A DNA stretch of 10,712 nt, from contig NVUP01000019.1 in assembly GCA_002401945.1 (NCBI GenBank), forward strand, positions 45,338 to 56,049, written 5' to 3'. The notes below the pieces were generated by a model. It had not been told where the DNA came from and ran no database searches. It saw only the letters and a list, made by a program, of their open reading frames with translations. Within the stretch, counting starts at the first letter, position 1. Each line of letters begins with the position of its first letter. This DNA comes from Paracoccaceae bacterium (GTDB lineage Bacteria; Pseudomonadota; Alphaproteobacteria; Rhodobacterales; Rhodobacteraceae). Positions 1-6,058 of this stretch are shown here, one piece after another. The translations under genes and the position numbers were made by a program.

Positions 1-218
1 ACATTGGCCGCGCTGAATTGGGCACTGTCTGGACCGACCCGGATTTTGATGCGTCACAGCACACGTTCTATTACACCCGGGTGATCGAAATCCCCACCCC
101 GCGCTGGACCGCATATGATGCGGTGCGCTATGGCGTCGACATGCCGTCCGAGGTCAAGATGATCACCCAGGAACGCGCCTATTCCTCGCCGATCTGGTAC
201 ACGCCGGCCTCCAATTAA
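1..218 (+). CDS. DUF3604-family protein, C-terminal end (partial)
   Basis: An open frame enters from the left edge (first full codon at 3) and ends at TAA 216-218, giving the last 71 residues. The tail resembles the C-terminus of DUF3604 proteins: a WTDPDFD motif, then [14 protein letters not shown], and the closing [16 protein letters not shown]3604 proteins are large (about 600 residues or more), often exported, and their biochemical role is not settled; some resemble PHP-type metal hydrolases. Only the extreme C-terminus is visible, so no catalytic residue can be checked. The gene converges on trpB and shares a two-way terminator with it. The family call rests on remembered C-terminal similarity, so it is likely but not certain. 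Confidence 0.75.
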   Translation, partial: IGRAELGTVWTDPDFDASQHTFYYTRVIEIPTPRWTAYDAVRYGVDMPSEVKMITQERAYSSPIWYTPASN

Positions 219-235
219 CTCTGGGTAAAACGGAA

Positions 236-267
236 ACGGCGACACCCCAGATCTGGAGTGTCGCCGT
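236..267. terminator. Bidirectional intrinsic terminator between DUF3604 gene and trpB
   Basis: A perfect 10-bp stem (236-245 acggcgacac with 258-267 gtgtcgccgt) encloses the palindrome ccagatctgg at 247-256, which can extend the hairpin. On the plus strand it is followed by caaatttt (268-275). On the minus strand it is followed by the complement of gtaaaacggaaa, so each direction has a modest U-rich tract. It lies 17 bases after the plus-strand stop and 29 bases after the trpB stop, as expected for a shared terminator of convergent genes. Confidence 0.85.
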
Positions 268-296
268 CAAATTTTCTGCACCCGAGCTGGGCAGAA

Positions 297-1553
297 TTAA
301 TCGATGTCACGCCCTTCTTCGGTATCGGACATATCAAAGCCAAGGTGGCGCGCGACAGTAAAGACATCCTTGTCGCCACGCCCGCACATATTCATCACGA
401 TGATATGGTCCTTAGGCAGATCCGGCGCGATTTTCATCACATGGGCCAGCGCGTGGCTGGGCTCCAGTGCCGGAATAATACCCTCAAGCGCACAGCTCAG
501 CTGGAACGCCTCTAGCGCCTCAACATCGGTGATCGAAACATACTCGGCGCGTTTGGTTTCATACAGCCAGGAATGCTCGGGGCCGATGCCCGGATAATCC
601 AGCCCGGCAGAAATCGAGAAGCCCTCGAGGATCTGGCCGTCGTCGTCCTGCAACAGATAGGTGCGGTTGCCGTGCAACACACCAGGGCGGCCGCCGCTCA
701 GCGAAGCACAGTGCTGCATCTCGTCGTTAACACCTTTACCGCCGGCCTCGACACCGATGATACGCACCGATTTGTCGTCCAGGAACGGGTGGAACAGACC
801 GATGGCATTGGAGCCACCGCCGATGGCGGCAATCAGGGTATCCGGCAGGCGACCTTCGCCCTCCTGCTCGGCGAGTTGCCAGCGGACTTCTTTGCCGATG
901 ATCGACTGGAAATCACGCACCATCGCCGGATAGGGATGCGGACCTGCCGAAGTGCCGATGCAATAATAGGTGTCGTTGACGTTGGTCACCCAGTCGCGCA
1001 GGGCGTCGTTCATCGCATCTTTCAGGGTGCCACGACCCGAGGTCACCGGAATCACTTCGGCACCCAGCAGACGCATACGGAACACGTTGGGGGCCTGACG
1101 CTTCACATCATGCGCGCCCATGTAGACGATGCATTTCAGGCCAAACTTGGCGCAGACAGTGGCGGTGGCAACACCGTGCTGACCAGCCCCGGTTTCAGCA
1201 ATGATCCGGGTCTTGCCCATGCGCCGCGCCAGAATGATCTGGCCCAGCACGTTGTTGATTTTATGGGCGCCGGTGTGGTTCAGCTCGTCCCGCTTGAGAT
1301 AGATCTTGGCACCGCCCAGATGTTCGGTCAGGCGCTCGGCGTGGTACAGCGGGCTAGGGCGACCCACATAATGCGTCCACAGATCCTTCATCTCAGCCCA
1401 AAAGGCGTCATCGTCCTTGGCCCGGTTGTATTCATCCTCAAGGCTCAGGATCAGCGGCATCAAGGTCTCAGAGACAAACCGCCCGCCAAAGATGCCAAAA
1501 CGTCCCTGCTCGTCGGGCCCGTTCATGAAGCTGTTGATAAGATCTTCGGCCAT
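297..1553 (-). CDS. trpB: Tryptophan synthase beta subunit
   Basis: This PLP enzyme condenses indole with L-serine to make L-tryptophan, the last step of the pathway, and normally acts as an alpha2-beta2 complex with TrpA in the cytoplasm. The 418-residue protein has the PLP lysine K98 in HTGAHKINN, the catalytic glutamate E120 in ETGAGQHG, the phosphate-binding loop GGGSNAIG at 245-252, and GRGDKD near 391-396. The residue before that last motif, usually serine in enterobacterial TrpB (LSGRGDKD), is Cys390 here. The frame is open upstream to 1646, but the ATG at 1553 is chosen because AGAGGGG (1561-1567) sits at ribosome-binding distance and the protein then begins like other TrpBs. It lies 103 bases downstream of trpF. 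trpA is not in this window. Confidence 0.97.
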   Translation of the reverse strand: MAEDLINSFMNGPDEQGRFGIFGGRFVSETLMPLILSLEDEYNRAKDDDAFWAEMKDLWTHYVGRPSPLYHAERLTEHLGGAKIYLKRDELNHTGAHKINNVLGQIILARRMGKTRIIAETGAGQHGVATATVCAKFGLKCIVYMGAHDVKRQAPNVFRMRLLGAEVIPVTSGRGTLKDAMNDALRDWVTNVNDTYYCIGTSAGPHPYPAMVRDFQSIIGKEVRWQLAEQEGEGRLPDTLIAAIGGGSNAIGLFHPFLDDKSVRIIGVEAGGKGVNDEMQHCASLSGGRPGVLHGNRTYLLQDDDGQILEGFSISAGLDYPGIGPEHSWLYETKRAEYVSITDVEALEAFQLSCALEGIIPALEPSHALAHVMKIAPDLPKDHIIVMNMCGRGDKDVFTVARHLGFDMSDTEEGRDID

Positions 1554-1611
1554 GGTAGTTCCCCTCTTCGCAGCACCGCCCATGACTATCGCGCGCGCTT
1601 GCACGGGTAAA

Positions 1612-1637
1612 GAGACGCAACGGAGAAACCGTGTCTC
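1612..1637 (-). other. Stem-loop in the trpF-trpB gap
   Basis: Read on the minus strand, the transcript can fold GAGAC-ACGG-(TTTCT)-CCGT-TGC-GTCTC. This is nine base pairs with a three-base bulge, followed by UUUACC. It sits 20 bases past the trpF stop and about 60 bases before trpB. It could be a weak attenuator, an mRNA-processing or stabilising hairpin, or of no consequence. The following U run is too short for a confident terminator call. Confidence 0.4.
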
Positions 1638-1656
1638 AACCGTCAATTTTCCAATC

Positions 1657-2310
1657 TCAGTCCCTTGCGGTCAGCGCCGAATTGGTGAAACTCTTAATCA
1701 ACCCAGTGTCTTTTTGCCCTGGTGCGGTTTCGACCCCTGACGAGACATCAACTTGGGACGCGCCGGTCATGCGGATCGCCTCGGCCACATTGTCTGGCGT
1801 CAAACCCCCTGCCAGCATCCATGGCTTCCGCCAATACTTACGCCCGGCCAGTAGCCGCCAGTCAAAGGCCAGCCCATTGCCGCCTGGCAAGGCAGCATCT
1901 TTGGGTGGTTTGGCATCAATCAGCAACTGGTCGGCCACCGATGAGTAGAGATCTATCTGTGCCAGGTCTGCAGCATCCGCAACGCCAATCGCCTTCATCA
2001 CCGGCAGCCCATAGCGCGCCTTGACCTCGGCAACACGTTCAGGGCTTTCCTTCCCGTGCAGCTGCAACATATCCAGAGGAACCGCTGCGGTGATTGCATC
2101 CAGCTCCGCGTCACTGGCATTGACCGTCAAAGCCACCTTGCACAGACCAACCGGCGCCATGGCAGCCAGCGCTGCGGCCTCATTCAGCTGTAAATGGCGC
2201 GGTGATTTGGCAAAGAATACAAAGCCGACATAGGCAGCGCCAGCTTTGGCCGCTGCCGCGATGTCATCTGCGCTGCGCAAGCCGCAGATCTTGACCCGAA
2301 TGTCGCTCAT
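1657..2310 (-). CDS. trpF: Phosphoribosylanthranilate isomerase
   Basis: TrpF catalyses the Amadori rearrangement of N-(5'-phosphoribosyl)anthranilate to CdRP, the third step of tryptophan synthesis. The 217-residue protein is a typical single-domain beta/alpha barrel. It shows VKICGLR near the start with the catalytic Cys9, LLIDAK with the likely catalytic Asp132, GGNG at 143-146, LAGGL at 166-170 and the phosphate-binding DVSSGVE at 188-194. The ATG at 2310 is preferred over an in-frame TTG at 2337 because the homologous start is [10 protein letters not shown] and GAGG (2319-2322) lies at the right distance. That GAGG overlaps the stop codon of lapA, and only 10 bases separate the two genes, so translation is probably coupled. 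Confidence 0.97.
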   Translation of the reverse strand: MSDIRVKICGLRSADDIAAAAKAGAAYVGFVFFAKSPRHLQLNEAAALAAMAPVGLCKVALTVNASDAELDAITAAVPLDMLQLHGKESPERVAEVKARYGLPVMKAIGVADAADLAQIDLYSSVADQLLIDAKPPKDAALPGGNGLAFDWRLLAGRKYWRKPWMLAGGLTPDNVAEAIRMTGASQVDVSSGVETAPGQKDTGLIKSFTNSALTARD

Positions 2311-2320
2311 CAGTTTGGCC

Positions 2321-2671
2321 TCAGCTGGCGTCGTCAAGAATGGCCAGGACTTCGTCCTTGCCCTCGTTCTTTTGCTTTTTCAGCTTGTTCACTTCCCGCG
2401 ACAGCTTGCGCACTTCGCGGGCCTGACCACCGGCAGCGCGGCGGTGCTTGTGCTCGCGCAGCCACTCCCAGACAAAGCCAATGATCAACCCGGCGGCGAT
2501 GCCGCCCAGAACCACCACGAACAATGGCAGCGAAACACTGGAATTGAAACCCAACAGCTCGGCCACAACACTTGGCATCAGCTGTAGATCTACAATGGCA
2601 CGATTGGCCAAGCTCACCGAAATCAAAATGATTCCGAGAGAGCCCCAAAAGGCATAGCGAACATAACGCAT
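2321..2671 (-). CDS. lapA: LapA-domain (DUF1049) inner-membrane protein
   Basis: A 116-residue membrane protein. It has one hydrophobic segment at about residues 7-23, a second at about 48-69, then a basic, heptad-like helix (about 82-103, rich in K, R and E) facing the cytoplasm. This is the architecture of the LapA/DUF1049 family. In E. coli, LapA works with LapB in lipopolysaccharide assembly and lies directly after ihfB, the same neighbour as here. No lapB follows; the next gene is trpF, so a LapB-dependent role cannot be assumed. The start at 2671 is four bases after the ihfB stop, with only a weak GGA upstream, which suggests coupling to ihfB translation. Family call good, function inferred. 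Confidence 0.85.
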   Translation of the reverse strand: MRYVRYAFWGSLGIILISVSLANRAIVDLQLMPSVVAELLGFNSSVSLPLFVVVLGGIAAGLIIGFVWEWLREHKHRRAAGGQAREVRKLSREVNKLKKQKNEGKDEVLAILDDAS

Positions 2672-2675
2672 CAGT

Positions 2676-2957
2676 TTATTTTCCGTTCAAACGGTCCCGC
2701 AGCAGCTTGCCGGTCTTAAAGAACGGGACGTGCTTTTCTTCAACCTGAACCGTCTCACCAGTTCGAGGATTGCGTCCAACCCGCGCGTCGCGCTTTTTCA
2801 CCGAAAAAGCGCCAAACCCACGCAGTTCGACCCGGTCACCACGCGACATCGCGCCGGTGACTTCCTCGAATACCGTGTTAACGATCCGCTCAACGTCCCG
2901 TTGATACAGGTGTGGGTTTTCGTCTGCAATCTTCTGAATCAGTTCTGAGCGGATCAT
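2676..2957 (-). CDS. ihfB: Integration host factor subunit beta
   Basis: The beta subunit of the heterodimeric DNA-bending protein IHF, which pairs with IhfA and shapes the nucleoid, recombination sites and sigma-54 promoters. The 93-residue protein matches the family length. It has an N-terminal helical part ([17 protein letters not shown]), the [11 protein letters not shown] strand and the arm motif GRNPRTGE, whose Pro64 intercalates into DNA, followed by FFKTGK. The ATG at 2957 is supported by GGGAGG (2966-2971) and by the standard IhfB N-terminus; a longer in-frame start at 2984 is unlikely. It follows rpsA, as in E. coli. The MIRSEL start and position after rpsA favour IhfB over HU, but HU-type proteins are close relatives. 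Confidence 0.95.
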   Translation of the reverse strand: MIRSELIQKIADENPHLYQRDVERIVNTVFEEVTGAMSRGDRVELRGFGAFSVKKRDARVGRNPRTGETVQVEEKHVPFFKTGKLLRDRLNGK

Positions 2958-3240
2958 GTCCCGGCCCTCCCAAGCCAACGGCAAAAGCTAAGTGATTAGA
3001 AACGACTATAGGAAATAAACGAGTGTGCGGGAACAGAAACCGCGCAGCTTGCGCGCCATAATCCCCAGTATCTGGCAATTTTTCGACAGCAGCAGAGTAA
3101 TTTAGGTCTGACTAAGCTGCCTTTGCGTCCATTCGGTCAGTCAACACCCGGTGTTGGCCTAATGGAAACTATTGATTCGGAACCCGGATTAACCTCTGGT
3201 ATTGCTACAGCCCACCTTGCTGCACGCGTACCATTGGCAA
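2958..3240 (-). promoter_or_regulatory. ihfB upstream region (candidate promoter)
   Basis: About 280 non-coding bases between the rpsA terminator and ihfB. On the minus strand the best -10-like element is TATAGT (complement of 3005-3010), with only a weak TTCCCG 17 bases upstream, giving a leader of about 40 bases. Two small inverted repeats are present: cgcgca-gct-tgcgcg at 3041-3055 and caacac-ccg-gtgttg at 3142-3156. Since rpsA ends in a strong terminator, ihfB most likely needs its own promoter here. No small gene or RNA gene is recognisable. Confidence 0.4.
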
Positions 3241-3271
3241 GAAAAAAGGCCCCGCTGATGAGCGGGGCCTT
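3241..3271 (-). terminator. Intrinsic terminator of rpsA
   Basis: On the minus strand, a GC-rich 9-bp stem GGCCCCGCT/AGCGGGGCC with loop CATC (arms at 3248-3256 and 3261-3269) is followed directly by TTTTTTC (complement of 3241-3247). It begins 32 bases after the rpsA stop. This is a textbook Rho-independent terminator. Confidence 0.95.
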
Positions 3272-3303
3272 CCAATATTCTTGTCGCAACAGAGGCGAGA
3301 AAA

Positions 3304-4983
3304 TCAGTCGCCCGACTTCAGTGCTGCGCCCAGGATATCACCCAGCGAAGCGCCAGAATCCGAGGAACCATACTGTTTGACGGCTTCTTTTTCTTCCGCA
3401 ATCTCGCGTGCTTTGATCGACAGACCCAAACGACGGGTCTTGCTGTCGACGTTGGTGATCCGCACGTCGACTTTGTCGCCAACGTTGAAACGCTCAGGGC
3501 GCTGCTCGGCACGGTCACGCGACAGATCGGAGCGACGGATGAAAGACTTCATGCTTTCATACACAACTTCGATGCCGCCTTCTTCGATCGCAGTGACTTC
3601 AACAGTCACGATCGTACCGCGCTTCACGCCGCCAACGGCTTCAGCGAACTTGTCACCACCCAGGTTTTTGATCGACAGCGAGATACGCTCTTTGTCGATG
3701 TCGACCTCAGACACCACGGCCGCAACCATGTCGCCTTTACGGTAGTTCTGGATCGCATCCTCGCCGCGCTCGTCCCAGGACAAGTCGGAGAGGTGAACCA
3801 TGCCGTCGATGTCGCCTTCGAGACCAATGAACAGACCAAATTCGGTGATGTTCTTGACTTCGCCTTCGACCTCGGTGCCTTCAGGATTGGCTTCCGAGAA
3901 CACTTCCCACGGGTTGCGCATGGTCTGTTTCAGACCCAAGGATACGCGCCGCTTGGCAGTGTCGATGTCCAGCACCATGACTTCCACTTGCTGGCTGGTC
4001 GAAACGATCTTGCCGGGGTGGATGTTCTTCTTGGTCCAGGACATTTCCGAGACGTGAACCAGACCTTCGACGCCGGGCTCCAGCTCAACAAATGCACCGT
4101 AGTCGGTGATGTTGGTGACGCGGCCAGTGTGCACTGTTTCCAGCGGGAACTTGGCGCCAACCAGATCCCACGGATCGTCCTGCAGCTGCTTCATGCCGAG
4201 GGAGATACGGTGGGTCTCTTTGTTGATCTTGATGACCTGAACCTTAACGGTTTCGCCGATCGACAGGATCTCGGAGGGGTGGTTCACACGGCGCCAGGCC
4301 ATGTCGGTGACGTGCAGCAAGCCGTCAACACCGCCCAGGTCAACAAACGCACCGTATTCGGTGATGTTCTTGACCACACCATCAACAGCCTGACCTTCGG
4401 TCAAGTTGGCGATGACTTCGGCACGCTGTTCGGCGCGGGACTCTTCGAGGATCGCACGACGCGATACAACGATGTTACCACGGCGACGGTCCATTTTCAG
4501 AACCTGAAACGGCTGCTTCAGACCCATCAGCGGGCCAGCGTCACGTACCGGGCGGACGTCAACTTGGCTGCCGGGCAAGAACGCAACTGCGCCACCCAGG
4601 TCGACAGTAAAGCCGCCTTTGACGCGACCAAAGATTGCGCCTTCGACGCGCTCTTCGTTTGCGTATGCTTTTTCCAGACGATCCCAGGCTTCTTCGCGGC
4701 GGGCCATCTCACGCGAGATAACAGCTTCGCCGCGGGCGTTTTCAGCGGAGCGCAGGTAGACTTCTACCTCGTCGCCAACAACGATTTCAGCCTCTTCGCC
4801 TGGATTAGCGAATTCTTTCAGATCAACGCGGCCTTCCATCTTGTAGCCGACGTCAATAATGGCTTGGCCCGCTTCAATTGCGATCACCTTGCCTTTTACA
4901 ACGGTCCCCTCATTCGGGGTGTCCATTTCGAAGCTTTCATTCAGAAGGGCTTCGAAGTCCTCCATCGATACGTTTTGAGCCAT
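3304..4983 (-). CDS. rpsA: 30S ribosomal protein S1
   Basis: S1 binds mRNA on the small ribosomal subunit and helps unfold it for initiation. The 559-residue protein has six S1/OB-fold repeats at about 26-92, 110-177, 197-265, 283-352, 369-438 and 454-524. The central repeats carry the typical G.V..IT.YGAFV and GL.HVS.M.W signatures. The length matches the usual six-domain S1 (E. coli 557). The ATG at 4983 gives the normal MAQNVSMEDFE-type start. The best Shine-Dalgarno (AGGA near 4997-5000) is unusually far away, about 13 bases, which recalls the weak ribosome-binding site of E. coli rpsA, where S1 autoregulates. A strong terminator follows, and a structured leader precedes it. The order cmk-rpsA-ihfB is widely conserved, but here cmk is separated from rpsA by an opposite-strand regulator. 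Confidence 0.97.
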   Translation of the reverse strand: MAQNVSMEDFEALLNESFEMDTPNEGTVVKGKVIAIEAGQAIIDVGYKMEGRVDLKEFANPGEEAEIVVGDEVEVYLRSAENARGEAVISREMARREEAWDRLEKAYANEERVEGAIFGRVKGGFTVDLGGAVAFLPGSQVDVRPVRDAGPLMGLKQPFQVLKMDRRRGNIVVSRRAILEESRAEQRAEVIANLTEGQAVDGVVKNITEYGAFVDLGGVDGLLHVTDMAWRRVNHPSEILSIGETVKVQVIKINKETHRISLGMKQLQDDPWDLVGAKFPLETVHTGRVTNITDYGAFVELEPGVEGLVHVSEMSWTKKNIHPGKIVSTSQQVEVMVLDIDTAKRRVSLGLKQTMRNPWEVFSEANPEGTEVEGEVKNITEFGLFIGLEGDIDGMVHLSDLSWDERGEDAIQNYRKGDMVAAVVSEVDIDKERISLSIKNLGGDKFAEAVGGVKRGTIVTVEVTAIEEGGIEVVYESMKSFIRRSDLSRDRAEQRPERFNVGDKVDVRITNVDSKTRRLGLSIKAREIAEEKEAVKQYGSSDSGASLGDILGAALKSGD

Positions 4984-5072
4984 GAGGTCTCAGGTTTCCT
5001 TTTACAACTGTTTTCTGGCCGTGCGGTTGTCTCCGCCGGTCTTGGGATTGGTCAGGTAAACGCAAGACAAAG

Positions 5073-5093
5073 AGGGCCGGTGTTTCCGACCCT
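5073..5093 (-). promoter_or_regulatory. Stem-loop in the rpsA leader
   Basis: The predicted rpsA leader contains AGGGTCGG-AAACA-CCGGCCCT, an 8-bp stem with one G-U pair and a five-base A-rich loop. It is followed by CTTTGTCTTG and lies 89 bases upstream of the start codon. A second small hairpin, GCGG-AGACAA-CCGC, lies at 5023-5036. Position and stability suggest a role in translation control or mRNA stability of rpsA; this is inference. Confidence 0.45.
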
Positions 5094-5141
5094 GCTCGAT
5101 TCTCTTTGTACTACGGTGTTTTCACCTTGTTGACGGGGGTT

Positions 5142-5170
5142 CTGTTACCGTTTTCACCCAGATGTTGCAA
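5142..5170 (-). promoter_or_regulatory. Candidate rpsA promoter
   Basis: On the minus strand, TTGCAA (complement of 5165-5170) and TAACAG (complement of 5142-5147) are separated by exactly 17 bases, fitting a sigma-70-type -35/-10 pair. Transcription would start near 5135 and give a leader of about 150 bases. The -10 box is a weak match, so this is only a candidate. Confidence 0.4.
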
Positions 5171-5252
5171 GGCCATTCCCTCGGGTTGCCGCCATAGAGC
5201 CAAGGCACACAACAGGAACCACAGGATGTAGTGGCCCCTGCCCTGTATTGCT

Positions 5253-5567
5253 CTATTCGCCGCTGATGGTAATCACCTTGGCGCGCAGCTCTTTCCACAG
5301 GGTGGCAAAGACGAATTCACCCGCCAGCTCGGCCAACGAGTAGCTTTCTGCGGCAACATCCCGCGCGGCAATTGGGCCATCGTTGCGCAATTCAATCACG
5401 TCTTGGGCTGCATCAGCCGGGCGGTGGTGGAAACCAAGTTGGAGAAAAACATGTTTTGTCCTTTTGGTTCGGCGCCACACTGACTTGCTCCCGAAACCAC
5501 ATAGCTTCGGGGCGACGGGCACTGATCAGCTTGGGACCATGCTGGGAGTAATATTCCTGACGTTTTG
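5253..5567 (-). pseudogene. Possible decayed small gene, unidentified
   Basis: An open frame on the minus strand ends at TAG 5253-5255. Its last 50 or so residues (from DVIELRNDGP to the end VITISGE) look coding: amphipathic, acidic and with G/C-biased third positions. Its formal start, a GTG at 5522, has no ribosome-binding site, and the first 25 residues look like an out-of-frame shadow. Better coding character lies in other frames upstream. From about 5567 the frame RQEYYSQHGPKLISARRPEA looks protein-like. From an ATG at 5446, preceded by AAGGA, the frame MFFSNLVSTTARLMQPKT is G/C-rich at third positions but stops just where the 3' frame takes over. One reading is a short gene broken by frameshifts near A and T runs; another is chance. 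I do not recognise the protein. Confidence 0.3.
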
Positions 5568-5608
5568 CAAGTCATTTCCATTCTCTGCCTCACATTGCAT
5601 TTTGCAAG
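5563..5608. repeat. Paired TTTTGCAAG elements upstream of hxlR gene
   Basis: The nonamer TTTTGCAAG occurs at 5563-5571 and again at 5600-5608, with starts 37 bases apart. The second copy is part of an inverted repeat TTGCA-TTT-TGCAA (5595-5607) overlapping the predicted promoter. HxlR-type regulators commonly bind such dyads next to their own gene, so these are candidate operators. No binding evidence can be read from sequence alone. Confidence 0.45.
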
Positions 5609-5623
5609 CGACTGCATTAATTT
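5595..5623 (+). promoter_or_regulatory. Candidate promoter of the HxlR-family gene
   Basis: TTGCAT (5595-5600) and TAATTT (5618-5623) are spaced by 17 bases. The -10 box ends only six bases before the ATG at 5630, and no Shine-Dalgarno is present, so the mRNA would be leaderless or nearly so. The TGCAA dyad overlaps the -35 box, which would suit repression by the encoded regulator. Confidence 0.45.
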
Positions 5624-5629
5624 TCTTCA

Positions 5630-6043
5630 ATGAAGACAGAAAACAGCAAGCGCAGCACGGGCTGTCCGGTGGCTTTTGGCCTCGATTGTTTTGGGGATCG
5701 TTGGACCCTATTGGTGATCCGCGACATGATGGTGCACGGAAAACGCACCTACAGCGCGTTCCTTGCATCCGAGGAACAGGTTGCCACCAATATCCTGATC
5801 AGCCGCCTGAAACAGCTGGAGGCAGACGGCATCGTCAACAAGGAACGGGATCCGAATAATCGGCGCAGTTATATCTACAGCCTGACCCAAAAAGGGCAGG
5901 ATCTGGCGCCTGTTCTACTGGAAATCATCCGCTGGGGCGGCAAACACGACAGCCGTGAGGGCGCCAAACGCAAGATCGTGGATCAACTGGAACAGGACCA
6001 AGAAGGGCTGGAACAACAGTTGCGCAGCCCTTCACCGGACTGA
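5630..6043 (+). CDS. HxlR-family winged-helix transcriptional regulator
   Basis: A 137-residue cytoplasmic DNA-binding protein of the HxlR (PF01638) group, within the MarR-like winged helix fold. The family core is clear: CPVAFGLDCFGDRWTLLVIRDM at residues 12-33, a helix-turn-helix around 45-65 (ATNILISRLKQLEADGIV), the wing DPNNRRSYIYSLTQKGQDL at 74-92, and a C-terminal dimerisation helix. Cys12 in the CP motif matches the position of redox-sensing cysteines in relatives such as HypR, YodB and QorR, so response to oxidants or electrophiles is possible but unproven; a second cysteine is at 20. It is the only complete plus-strand gene here, placed between cmk and rpsA. Its stop is two bases from the cmk stop. 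Its target is not evident; the divergent side holds only a doubtful, perhaps decayed, ORF. Confidence 0.92.
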   Translation: MKTENSKRSTGCPVAFGLDCFGDRWTLLVIRDMMVHGKRTYSAFLASEEQVATNILISRLKQLEADGIVNKERDPNNRRSYIYSLTQKGQDLAPVLLEIIRWGGKHDSREGAKRKIVDQLEQDQEGLEQQLRSPSPD

Positions 6044-6058
6044 CATCAGGCCGATGTC
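6002..6058. other. Hairpins over the hxlR/cmk convergent ends
   Basis: Two inverted repeats lie where the genes meet. The first is gaagggctg (6002-6010) with cagcccttc (6025-6033), a perfect 9-bp stem with a 14-base loop inside the last hxlR codons. The second is gacatc (6042-6047) with gatgtc (6053-6058), a 6-bp stem with a five-base loop that covers parts of both stop codons. Neither is followed by a good U run. They may stabilise or end the two converging transcripts. Confidence 0.4.

Noticed and set aside
573..1610. Long plus-strand open frame of 345 codons over trpB
   Set aside because: It is the antisense shadow of a well-recognised trpB with G/C-rich codons. Its translation lacks any known family signature and it has no convincing start site.
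1554..1646. N-terminal extension of TrpB by 31 residues
   Set aside because: The extra residues have no TrpB similarity, while the ATG at 1553 has a strong ribosome-binding site and gives the usual N-terminus.
3041..3055. Hairpin as a terminator or tRNA fragment
   Set aside because: The stem is 6 bp with a three-base loop, there is no U run, and no cloverleaf can be formed around it.
3123..3380. Small plus-strand ORF of 85 codons over the rpsA terminator
   Set aside because: It runs through the terminator hairpin and into the 3' end of rpsA, with no ribosome-binding site or family resemblance.
3793..5133. Long plus-strand open frame of 446 codons over rpsA
   Set aside because: It lies antisense to rpsA, and its composition (many H, N, V, D from reversed S1 codons) follows from the rpsA repeats.
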